Shown here piece by piece: positions 1 to 6,935 of a DNA stretch of 8,288 nucleotides. The DNA is taken from contig JBEAOO010000128.1 in the NCBI GenBank assembly GCA_041164825.1, positions 1 through 8,288 of the forward strand, given 5' to 3'. Under the pieces are notes generated by a model. That model saw only the letters and a program-made list of their open reading frames with translations. It had not been told where the DNA came from and ran no database searches. A program made the translations under genes and the position numbers. This DNA is from JBEAOO01 sp041164825 (GTDB taxonomy: Bacteria; Pseudomonadota; Gammaproteobacteria; Burkholderiales; Burkholderiaceae_C). Positions within the stretch are counted from its first letter, which is position 1. Every line of letters begins with the position of its first letter.

Positions 1-491
1 CAGGTGGTCACGCAGGCACCAAGAGCCCGTTTGCGTTGGTCCAGGAGATCCGCCAATGGTTTGATGGCCCGCTGGCGCTGTCGGGCGCCATCGCCTCGGG
101 CGGCGCCGTGCTGGCTGCGCAAGCCATGGGTGCCGACTTCGCCTACATCGGCTCAGCCTTCATCGCCACCGACGAAGCGCGCGCTGCCGAGGCCTACAAA
201 CAAGCCATCGTCGACAGCGACAGCGACGACATTGTCTACAGCAACCTGTTCACCGGCGTGCATGGCAACTACCTGGCGCCGTCCATCCGCGCCGCAGGCT
301 TGGACCCGGCCCACCTGCCCGAGAGCGACCCGAGCGCCATGAACTTCGGCGGTGACGCGGCCAAGGCCTGGAAAGACATTTGGGGTTGCGGCCAGGGCAT
401 TGGCGCCATCGACAAGGTGCAGCCTGCCGGTGAGCTGGTGGCGCAACTCAAGCGCGAGTATCTGGCAGCGCGGGCGCGTTTGGCGCTGTGA
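1..491 (+). CDS. Nitronate monooxygenase family flavin enzyme, 3' part only
   Basis: The reading frame is open from the left edge (first full codon at 3) and stops with TGA at 489-491, so the 5' part lies outside the window. About 162 C-terminal residues are visible, roughly half of a family member of usual length (about 320-350). The first visible residues read GGHAGTKSPFALVQEI. This is the GGHxG motif of the 2-nitropropane dioxygenase/nitronate monooxygenase family, whose His is the proposed catalytic base next to FMN in a TIM barrel. Further family-like stretches are GAIASGGAVLAAQAMGADF, IGSAFIATDEA and, near the C terminus, GCGQGIGAIDKVQPAGELV. Known members oxidise alkyl nitronates such as propionate-3-nitronate; related proteins are NADH:quinone reductases or enoyl-ACP reductases, so the substrate is open. 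It converges on the downstream minus-strand gene with a 30-bp gap. No clear terminator was seen between them. Confidence 0.9.
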   Translation, partial: GGHAGTKSPFALVQEIRQWFDGPLALSGAIASGGAVLAAQAMGADFAYIGSAFIATDEARAAEAYKQAIVDSDSDDIVYSNLFTGVHGNYLAPSIRAAGLDPAHLPESDPSAMNFGGDAAKAWKDIWGCGQGIGAIDKVQPAGELVAQLKREYLAARARLAL

Positions 492-521
492 GTCGGGCAG
501 GGCGGTGCTTCGCTGTGGCGC

Positions 522-884
522 TCAGCCCAGCAGCGTGTCGCCCACTTCCAGCGTCGCATCGCAGCCACTCGCCGCGCTGATCCAGCGCAGCGTGCCGCGG
601 CGCACGGGGCCATGCAACACCCGCGGCAACCAGGGCAGCACCTGGCCGGGCGCGCTGACCATGCCGCAGCGGTAGCGACCCTCGGCCTCAGACCAGAGCA
701 AGGCCTTGCAGGCGCCGTGGCGCCGTCCGCTCACCAACACACCCAGCGGGCAGGGCTCGGCCGCGCAGCACACGCCGCAACCATTGCAGGCCTGCCCGGT
801 GCCCGGTTTGGCCGGGGCATCGGGGTGCAGGTGGATGATTTGGGCGGTCGCGGACGACCTGAATTCGCGGCGTGAAGACGACAT
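522..884 (-). CDS. Small cysteine-rich protein of unknown function (putative metal or Fe-S binder)
   Basis: This frame encodes 120 residues from the ATG at 884-882. I do not recognise a named gene. It carries a dense cluster CNGCGVCCAAEPCPLG at about residues 33-48 (Cys at 33, 36, 39, 40 and 45) and further Cys at 59, 73 and 108, eight in all. The CxxCxxCC pattern recalls YkgJ-type (UPF0153) zinc/iron-chelating proteins and ferredoxin-like clusters, so metal or Fe-S binding is inferred, not shown. No signal peptide or membrane segment is evident, which suggests the cytoplasm. The open frame extends upstream to a TTG at 968. I chose the internal ATG because the extension starts with TTG, shows no Shine-Dalgarno and would run through the two dyads at 905-930 and 943-960. 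The ATG also lacks a strong Shine-Dalgarno. The gene is divergent from sucA and convergent with the nitronate monooxygenase gene, so it is probably transcribed alone. I believe homologues with the same CNGCGVCC motif occur in other Comamonadaceae, but this is recall. Confidence 0.75.
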   Translation of the reverse strand: MSSSRREFRSSATAQIIHLHPDAPAKPGTGQACNGCGVCCAAEPCPLGVLVSGRRHGACKALLWSEAEGRYRCGMVSAPGQVLPWLPRVLHGPVRRGTLRWISAASGCDATLEVGDTLLG

Positions 885-904
885 CAAGCCGGGAGTCTGA
901 TCGG

Positions 905-930
905 TGTTTTCCCCGGCTGTCAGGAAAACA
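905..930. promoter_or_regulatory. 8-bp inverted repeat in divergent spacer (possible operator)
   Basis: TGTTTTCC (905-912) and GGAAAACA (923-930) are perfect inverted repeats separated by 10 nt. The A/T-rich arms stand out from the GC-rich surroundings. No T-run follows on either strand, so it does not look like an intrinsic terminator. It lies just upstream of the minus-strand Cys-rich gene's ATG and upstream of the candidate sucA promoter, a position suited to a regulator acting on either gene. No regulator is identified. Confidence 0.4.
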
Positions 931-942
931 GAGGGTTCGGAG

Positions 943-960
943 GTGCGTAATTCAACGCAC
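943..960. promoter_or_regulatory. GTGCGT-N6-ACGCAC dyad upstream of sucA (possible operator)
   Basis: GTGCGT (943-948) and ACGCAC (955-960) form a perfect 6-bp dyad around AATTCA. Arms of this size with a 6-bp A/T-rich centre are typical of binding sites for dimeric helix-turn-helix regulators. It sits about 20 bp upstream of the candidate -10 of sucA, so a bound protein would cover or adjoin the -35 region. The regulator is unknown. Confidence 0.4.
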
Positions 961-978
961 AACGACAAGTCGCAACAG

Positions 979-987
979 TGCTAGAGT
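979..987 (+). promoter_or_regulatory. Candidate extended -10 promoter for sucA operon
   Basis: TGCTAGAGT matches the extended -10 pattern TGnTAnnnT, with hexamer TAGAGT at 982-987. No good -35 hexamer is found at 16-18 bp spacing, consistent with an extended -10 promoter or one that depends on an activator. Transcription would begin near 994 and give a leader of about 150 nt before the sucA start. This is a motif call only; no other clear sigma-70 pair was found in 885-1144. Confidence 0.35.
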
Positions 988-1012
988 GCTGGATGTGACG
1001 CAACAGTTCCTT

Positions 1013-1069
1013 CTGTGTCCCCTTGCTGGTTCTTGAGACACAGTCAGCAAGGCGGGTCGCAATCCGCCT
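1013..1069 (+). promoter_or_regulatory. Overlapping inverted repeats in sucA 5' leader (possible alternative RNA folds)
   Basis: Three perfect inverted repeats overlap here. CTGTGTC (1013-1019) pairs with GACACAG (1037-1043). CCTTGCTG (1021-1028) pairs with CAGCAAGG (1045-1052). AGGCGG (1050-1055) pairs with CCGCCT (1064-1069). The first two are interleaved in A-B-A'-B' order and the third shares 1050-1052 with the second, so the stems compete. If transcription starts near 994, all of this lies in the untranslated leader. No T-run follows, so an intrinsic attenuator is not evident. A protein-binding DNA function is equally possible. Confidence 0.4.
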
Positions 1070-1107
1070 ACCGGTCGAGCCGGGTCGTGGAAGGTTTATC
1101 AACCCAT

Positions 1108-1128
1108 CGGAGCTCCGGAAACCGGAGC
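1108..1128 (+). promoter_or_regulatory. Hairpin just upstream of sucA ribosome binding site
   Basis: GCTCCGG (1112-1118) and CCGGAGC (1122-1128) form a perfect 7-bp stem with an AAA loop. The left arm also belongs to a 10-bp palindrome, CGGAGCTCCG (1108-1117). The structure ends about 5 nt before the Shine-Dalgarno core, so it could affect ribosome access or protect the 5' end of the coding message. Confidence 0.45.
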
Positions 1129-1130
1129 AA

Positions 1131-1138
1131 AAGGTGAG
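1131..1138 (+). promoter_or_regulatory. Ribosome binding site of sucA
   Basis: AAGGTGAG lies 6 nt upstream of the first of two tandem ATG codons (1145 and 1148). The second ATG would be 9 nt away. Either could initiate; the products differ by a single Met. Confidence 0.65.
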
Positions 1139-1144
1139 CGAAAG

Positions 1145-4003
1145 ATGATGCAGCAATACGGGTCCAACTCGTACTTGTTCGGTGGCAATGCCCCGTACGT
1201 AGAAGAGATGTACGAGGCTTACCTCGACAATCCGGGCTCCGTGCCCGACAACTGGCGCGAGTATTTCGACGCGCTTCAAAACGTGCCCGCGACCGATGGC
1301 TCTGCCAGCCGCGACGTGGCGCATGCCCCGGTGATCGAATCCTTTGCGCAACGCGCCAAGTCGAACGCCTTCACCGTCAAAGCCAGCTCGACCGACCTCG
1401 CCGTCGCCCGCAAGCAGGTGCACGTGCAATCGCTGATTGCCGCCTACCGCTTCCTGGGTTCGCGCTGGGCCGACCTGGACCCGCTCAAGCGCACCGAGCG
1501 CCCGAAGATTCCTGAACTGGAACCGGCGTTCTACGACCTGAGCGAGTCCGACATGGACATCCCGTTCAGCGCCGCGAACACGTATTTCAGCAAGGCCGAG
1601 AACCTCAGCCTGCGCGACATCATGCAGGCGCTGCGCGAAACGTATTGCGGCTCCGTCGGTGCCGAGTTCATGCACTGCACGGACCCGACCGAAAAACGCT
1701 GGTGGCAAGAACGCTTGGAGAGCGCCCGCAGCAAGCCCACCTTCACCCCCGACAAGCGCAAGCACATCCTCGACCGCTTGACCGCGGCCGAAGGCCTGGA
1801 GCGCTACCTGCACACCAAGTTCGTCGGCCAAAAGCGCTTTTCGCTCGAAGGCAGCGAGAGCTTCATCGCGTCGATGGACGAGTTGGTGCAGCGCGCGGGT
1901 GAAAAGGGCGTGCAAGAAATCGTGATCGGCATGGCCCACCGCGGCCGCCTGAACGTGCTCGTGAACACCCTGGGCAAGATGCCCAAGGACTTGTTCGCCG
2001 AGTTCGACCACACCGCGCCCGAAGACCTGCCTTCGGGCGACGTGAAGTACCACCAAGGCTTCTCCAGCGACATCACCACCGCGGGCGGTCCGGTTCACTT
2101 GAGCCTGTCGTTCAACCCCTCGCACCTGGAAATCGTCAACCCGGTGGTCGAGGGTTCGGTCAAGGCGCGCATGGACCGCCGTGGCGACAAGACCGGTGAG
2201 CAAGTGCTGCCGATCTTGGTCCACGGTGACGCGGCTTTTGCCGGCCAAGGCGTGATCATGGAAACCCTGGCGCTGGCCCAAACCCGTGGTTACTACACGG
2301 GCGGCACGGTGCACCTGGTGATCAACAACCAGATCGGTTTCACCACCTCCGACCCGCGCGACACCCGCTCCACGCTTTATTGCACCGACGTCGTCAAGAT
2401 GATCGAAGCGCCCGTGCTGCACGTGAACGGTGACGATCCGGACGCGGTGGTGTGGTGCACGCAGTTGGCCATGGACTACCGCCAACAGTTCAAGAAAGAT
2501 GTCGTGCTCGACATCATCTGCTTCCGCAAGCTGGGCCACAACGAGCAAGACACCCCGGCGCTGACGCAGCCGCTGATGTACAAGACCATCGCCAAGCACC
2601 CGGGCACGCGCAAGCTGTTCGGTGACAAGCTGGTGGCGCAGGGCGTGCTGGCCGCTGACGGTCCGGACGAGATGGTCAAGGCCTACCGTGCCGCCATGGA
2701 CGCGGGCAAGCACACGATTGATCCGGTGCTGACCAACTTCAAGAGCAAGTACGCGGTCGATTGGGCGCCGTTCCTGGGCAAAAAGTGGACCGATGCGGCC
2801 GACACCGCGCTGCCGCTGGCCGAGATCAAACGCCTGGCCGAGCGCATCACCACGATCCCGAAAAACTTCAAGCCGCACGCTTTGGTGGAAAAGGTCATTG
2901 CCGACCGCGCCGCCATGGGGCGTGGCGAGATCAATGTCGACTGGGGCATGGGCGAGCACTTGGCTTACGCCTCGCTGGTGGCGTCGGGCTACCCGGTGCG
3001 TCTGTCGGGTGAAGACTGCGGCCGCGGCACCTTTGTGCACCGCCACGCCGTGCTGCACGACCAGAACCGCGAGAAATTCGACGAAGGCACCTACATTCCG
3101 CTGCAAAACATCGCAGACAACCAGGCCCCGTACGTCGTCATCGACTCGATCCTGTCTGAAGAAGCGGTGCTGGGTTTTGAGTACGGTTACGCCGGATCCG
3201 AGCCCAACACGCTGACGATCTGGGAAGGCCAGTTCGGCGACTTCGTGAACGGCGCGCAAGTCGTGATCGACCAGTTCATCGCCTCCGGCGAAGTGAAGTG
3301 GGGCCGTGCCAACGGCTTGGTGCTGATGCTGCCGCACGGCTACGAAGGTCAAGGCCCGGAGCACAGCTCGGCCCGCCTGGAGCGCTTCATGCAGTTGTCT
3401 GCTGACAACAACATGCAGGTGGTGCAACCCACCACCGCCAGCCAGATCTTCCACTTGCTGCGTCGCCAGATGGTGCGCCAGTTCCGCAAGCCGCTGATCA
3501 TCATGACGCCGAAATCGCTGCTGCGTAACAAGGACGCGACCTCGTCGTTGTCCGAGTTCACCAAGGGCGAGTTCCGCACCGTGATTGGTGAGCTCAATGC
3601 CGACATCGACGCCAGCAAGGTCAAGCGCGTGATCGCTTGCTCGGGCAAGGTCTATTACGACTTGGTGAAGAAGCGCGAAGAGAAGAAGTCGCACGACGTG
3701 GCCATCATCCGCGTCGAGCAGCTCTACCCCTTCCCGCACAAGGCCTTTGGCGCCGAGCTCAAGAAGTACCCGAACGCCACCGACATCGTGTGGTGCCAGG
3801 ACGAGCCGCAAAACCAGGGCTCCTGGTTCTTCGTGCAGCACTATGTGCACGAGAACATGCTCGACGGCCAGAAGCTCGGCTACGCCGGCCGCCCGGCCTC
3901 GGCATCGCCGGCAGTGGGTTACGCCCACCTGCACCAGGAACAGCAAAAGGCTTTGCTGGACCAGGCCTTCGCCAAGCTCAAGGGCTTCGTGCTTTCCAAG
4001 TAA
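1145..4003 (+). CDS. sucA: 2-oxoglutarate dehydrogenase E1 component
   Basis: This 952-residue protein is the thiamine-diphosphate E1o subunit, which decarboxylates 2-oxoglutarate and succinylates the lipoyl group of E2o in the cytoplasmic TCA-cycle complex. The length is close to the E. coli enzyme (933). The N-terminal SYLFGGNAPYVEEMYEAYL (9-27) is the segment that in this family helps bind E2. Further hallmarks are GMAHRGRLN (262-270, active-site His), FNPSHLE (323-329), and the ThDP/Mg motif that starts HGDAAFAGQG at 360 and ends INNQIGFTT at 393-401. In the C-terminal half are SGEDCGRGTFVHRHAVLHDQ (621-640), LPHGYEGQGPEHSSARLERF (729-748) and WCQDEPQNQGSW (883-894). No truncation or missing catalytic residue is seen. 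The start follows a good Shine-Dalgarno with tandem ATGs. It heads the operon, 126 bp before odhB, behind a long structured leader. The name odhA is also used in this group. Confidence 0.98.
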   Translation: MMQQYGSNSYLFGGNAPYVEEMYEAYLDNPGSVPDNWREYFDALQNVPATDGSASRDVAHAPVIESFAQRAKSNAFTVKASSTDLAVARKQVHVQSLIAAYRFLGSRWADLDPLKRTERPKIPELEPAFYDLSESDMDIPFSAANTYFSKAENLSLRDIMQALRETYCGSVGAEFMHCTDPTEKRWWQERLESARSKPTFTPDKRKHILDRLTAAEGLERYLHTKFVGQKRFSLEGSESFIASMDELVQRAGEKGVQEIVIGMAHRGRLNVLVNTLGKMPKDLFAEFDHTAPEDLPSGDVKYHQGFSSDITTAGGPVHLSLSFNPSHLEIVNPVVEGSVKARMDRRGDKTGEQVLPILVHGDAAFAGQGVIMETLALAQTRGYYTGGTVHLVINNQIGFTTSDPRDTRSTLYCTDVVKMIEAPVLHVNGDDPDAVVWCTQLAMDYRQQFKKDVVLDIICFRKLGHNEQDTPALTQPLMYKTIAKHPGTRKLFGDKLVAQGVLAADGPDEMVKAYRAAMDAGKHTIDPVLTNFKSKYAVDWAPFLGKKWTDAADTALPLAEIKRLAERITTIPKNFKPHALVEKVIADRAAMGRGEINVDWGMGEHLAYASLVASGYPVRLSGEDCGRGTFVHRHAVLHDQNREKFDEGTYIPLQNIADNQAPYVVIDSILSEEAVLGFEYGYAGSEPNTLTIWEGQFGDFVNGAQVVIDQFIASGEVKWGRANGLVLMLPHGYEGQGPEHSSARLERFMQLSADNNMQVVQPTTASQIFHLLRRQMVRQFRKPLIIMTPKSLLRNKDATSSLSEFTKGEFRTVIGELNADIDASKVKRVIACSGKVYYDLVKKREEKKSHDVAIIRVEQLYPFPHKAFGAELKKYPNATDIVWCQDEPQNQGSWFFVQHYVHENMLDGQKLGYAGRPASASPAVGYAHLHQEQQKALLDQAFAKLKGFVLSK

Positions 4004-4020
4004 CGCTATCGCGGACGCTG

Positions 4021-4090
4021 GTGCGCCGCGAACGCCGCCCCCACGTCACCGCCTGCCTCACGGCAGCGGTGGCCGGGACGGCCAGCGCAC
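4021..4090 (+). promoter_or_regulatory. Structured sucA-odhB intergenic spacer (hairpins, no T-tract)
   Basis: Within the 126-bp spacer, CACCG (4047-4051) pairs with CGGTG (4067-4071) and CTGCC (4053-4057) with GGCAG (4062-4066). This gives a 10-bp stem with one bulged C and a TCAC loop, extendable by two pairs to 4045-4073. A second hairpin, TGGCC (4070-4074) with GGCCA (4080-4084), overlaps it and would compete. An outer stem GTGCGC (4021-4026) with GCGCAC (4085-4090) could enclose both. No T-run follows, so this is more likely an mRNA processing, stability or Rho-related element than an intrinsic terminator. Confidence 0.45.
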
Positions 4091-4129
4091 GATGCGTCTA
4101 TTGGCATCGAACAAGAGATACACAACATC

Positions 4130-5374
4130 ATGGCAATCGTAGAAGTCAAAGTCCCGCAGCTGTCTGAATCCGTGGCTGAAGCCACCTTGCTGCAATGGAA
4201 GAAGAAGGCCGGCGACGCCGTGGCCATCGATGAGATCCTCATCGAAGTCGAGACCGACAAGGTCGTGCTCGAAGTGCCCGCTCCCGCCGCTGGCGTGATC
4301 ATCGCCATCGTGCAAGGTGACGGCGCCACCGTGGCCGCCGATCAACTGATCGCCCAGATCGACACCGAAGCCCAAGCTGGCGTCGCTGCGCCGGCCGCCG
4401 CAGCCGCTGCGGCTGCCGCTGCCGCTGCCGCCCCGTCCGCCGACAAGTCGGGTGTGGCCATGCCTGCTGCCGCCAAGCTGCTGGCCGACAACGGCCTGGC
4501 GGCCAGCGCCGTGGCTGGCACCGGCAAAGATGGCCGCGTGACCAAGGGTGATGTGCTGGGTGCTGTGGCCGCTGCTGCTGCCAAGCCCGCTGCTGCGCCG
4601 GTGGCCGCGCCTGCTGCTGCCGTGGCCAAGCCGCTGCCCGCCGTGGCCGCACCGAGCGCACAAAAACTGGGCGACCGCCCGGAGCAGCGCGTGCCGATGA
4701 GCCGCTTGCGTGCCCGCGTGGCTGAGCGCCTGCTGCAGTCGCAGTCGATGAACGCCATCCTGACCACGTTCAACGAAGTGAACATGGCGCCGGTGATGGA
4801 GATGCGCAAGAAGTTCCAAGACAAGTTCGAGAAGGAACACGGCGTCAAGCTGGGCTTCATGAGCTTCTTCGTCAAAGCGGCGGTGCACGCCTTGAAGAAG
4901 TACCCGGTGTTGAACGCCTCGGTCGATGGCAACGACATCGTCTACCACGGCTACTTCGACATCGGCATCGCTGTGGGCTCGCCGCGCGGTTTGGTGGTGC
5001 CCATCATCCGCAACGCCGACCAGATGACCTTCGCCGAGATCGAGAAGAAGATCGCGGAGTTTGGCCAAAAGGCCAAGGACGGCAAGCTGGGCATCGAAGA
5101 GCTGACCGGCGGCACGTTCTCGATCTCCAACGGCGGCACCTTCGGCTCCATGCTGTCGACCCCGATCATCAACCCGCCGCAATCGGCCATCCTGGGCGTT
5201 CACGCCACCAAGGACCGCGCTGTGGTGGAAAACGGTCAGGTTGTGGTGCGCCCGATCAACTACCTCGCCATGTCGTATGACCACCGCATCATCGACGGCC
5301 GCGAAGCCGTGTTGGGCCTGGTGACGATGAAGGAAGCGCTGGAAGACCCGGCCCGCTTGCTGTTCGACATTTAA
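4130..5374 (+). CDS. odhB: Dihydrolipoamide succinyltransferase, E2 of 2-oxoglutarate dehydrogenase
   Basis: This 414-residue protein (also called sucB; E. coli 405) forms the core of the 2-oxoglutarate dehydrogenase complex and transfers the succinyl group from lipoamide to CoA. Domains in order: one lipoyl domain (about 1-78) with the lipoylated Lys44 in EVETDKVVLEV; an Ala-rich linker (82-107) with 13 consecutive Ala (89-101); a peripheral subunit-binding domain (about 108-145, VAMPAAAKLLADNGL and GKDGRVTKGDVL) that docks E1/E3; a second Ala/Pro linker (146-180); and the acyltransferase domain (about 186-414). The catalytic motif SYDHRIIDGREAV is at 382-394, with His385 and Asp389. The GGTFSISNGGTFGSMLSTPI stretch (327-346) fits the succinyl-transferring type. 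The chosen ATG starts the conserved MAIVEVKVPQLSESV. The only Shine-Dalgarno candidate, AAGAG (4113-4117), is 12 nt away, which is longer than ideal. It lies 65 bp before lpdA. Confidence 0.98.
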   Translation: MAIVEVKVPQLSESVAEATLLQWKKKAGDAVAIDEILIEVETDKVVLEVPAPAAGVIIAIVQGDGATVAADQLIAQIDTEAQAGVAAPAAAAAAAAAAAAAPSADKSGVAMPAAAKLLADNGLAASAVAGTGKDGRVTKGDVLGAVAAAAAKPAAAPVAAPAAAVAKPLPAVAAPSAQKLGDRPEQRVPMSRLRARVAERLLQSQSMNAILTTFNEVNMAPVMEMRKKFQDKFEKEHGVKLGFMSFFVKAAVHALKKYPVLNASVDGNDIVYHGYFDIGIAVGSPRGLVVPIIRNADQMTFAEIEKKIAEFGQKAKDGKLGIEELTGGTFSISNGGTFGSMLSTPIINPPQSAILGVHATKDRAVVENGQVVVRPINYLAMSYDHRIIDGREAVLGLVTMKEALEDPARLLFDI

Positions 5375-5395
5375 GTCGGCTCACTGGATCGACGC

Positions 5396-5417
5396 AGCGC
5401 CCCTTCGGGGGCGCTTT
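5396..5417 (+). terminator. C(UUCG)G hairpin between odhB and lpdA, weak terminator or stability element
   Basis: AGCGCCCC (5396-5403) and GGGGCGCT (5408-5415) form a perfect 8-bp stem closed by a C(UUCG)G tetraloop, which is exceptionally stable. Only TTT follows (5415-5417, the first T being part of the stem) before GCC. It is therefore probably a partial terminator or a 3'-end protecting hairpin that lowers lpdA relative to odhB, rather than a full stop. Confidence 0.55.
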
Positions 5418-5428
5418 GCCACGCACTT

Positions 5429-5433
5429 GAGGA
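5429..5433 (+). promoter_or_regulatory. Ribosome binding site of lpdA
   Basis: GAGGA lies 6 nt before the ATG at 5440. It is the clearest Shine-Dalgarno in the operon and fixes the lpdA start. It lies 13 nt downstream of the UUCG hairpin, so the site stays free of that stem. Confidence 0.7.
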
Positions 5434-5439
5434 AACACC

Positions 5440-6867
<1,428 letters not shown>

Positions 6868-6886
6868 TTCGGCATCTGCGTTGATC

Positions 6887-6922
6887 AAAGGGGGCGGCGC
6901 GAGTCGCCCCTTTCTTCGTTTT
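6887..6922 (+). terminator. Intrinsic terminator after lpdA
   Basis: AAAGGGGGCG (6887-6896) pairs with CGCCCCTTT (6905-6913) with one bulged G and an 8-nt loop, followed by the T-rich tail CTTCGTTTT to 6922. The stem starts 20 nt after the lpdA stop, in the expected place to end the sucA-odhB-lpdA message. The interrupted T-tract suggests that some readthrough into zapE is possible. Confidence 0.75.
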
Positions 6923-6935
6923 GAAAAGTCCAGGC

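Noticed and set aside
885..968. N-terminal extension of the Cys-rich protein to a TTG at 968
   Set aside because: TTG start without Shine-Dalgarno, sequence not like the rest of the protein, and it would cover two dyads of the divergent spacer. The ATG at 884 is preferred.
1033..1061. TTGAGA as a -35 element for sucA
   Set aside because: No acceptable -10 hexamer at 16-18 bp downstream (GTCGCA-type sequence only).
920..3946. 1,008-codon open frame on the - strand opposite sucA
   Set aside because: It is in exact codon register with sucA, so its openness only reflects the absence of TTA/CTA/TCA codons. Its translation is His/Val/Leu-rich with no recognisable domain, and sucA is unambiguous.
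4058..5284. 408-codon - strand frame opposite odhB
   Set aside because: Same codon-register shadow; low-complexity Gly/Ser/His stretch mirrors the Ala-rich linker of OdhB.
6921..6935. Upstream TTG start for zapE
   Set aside because: It lies in the T-tract of the lpdA terminator with no ribosome site; the ATG at 6936 gives a family-like N terminus.
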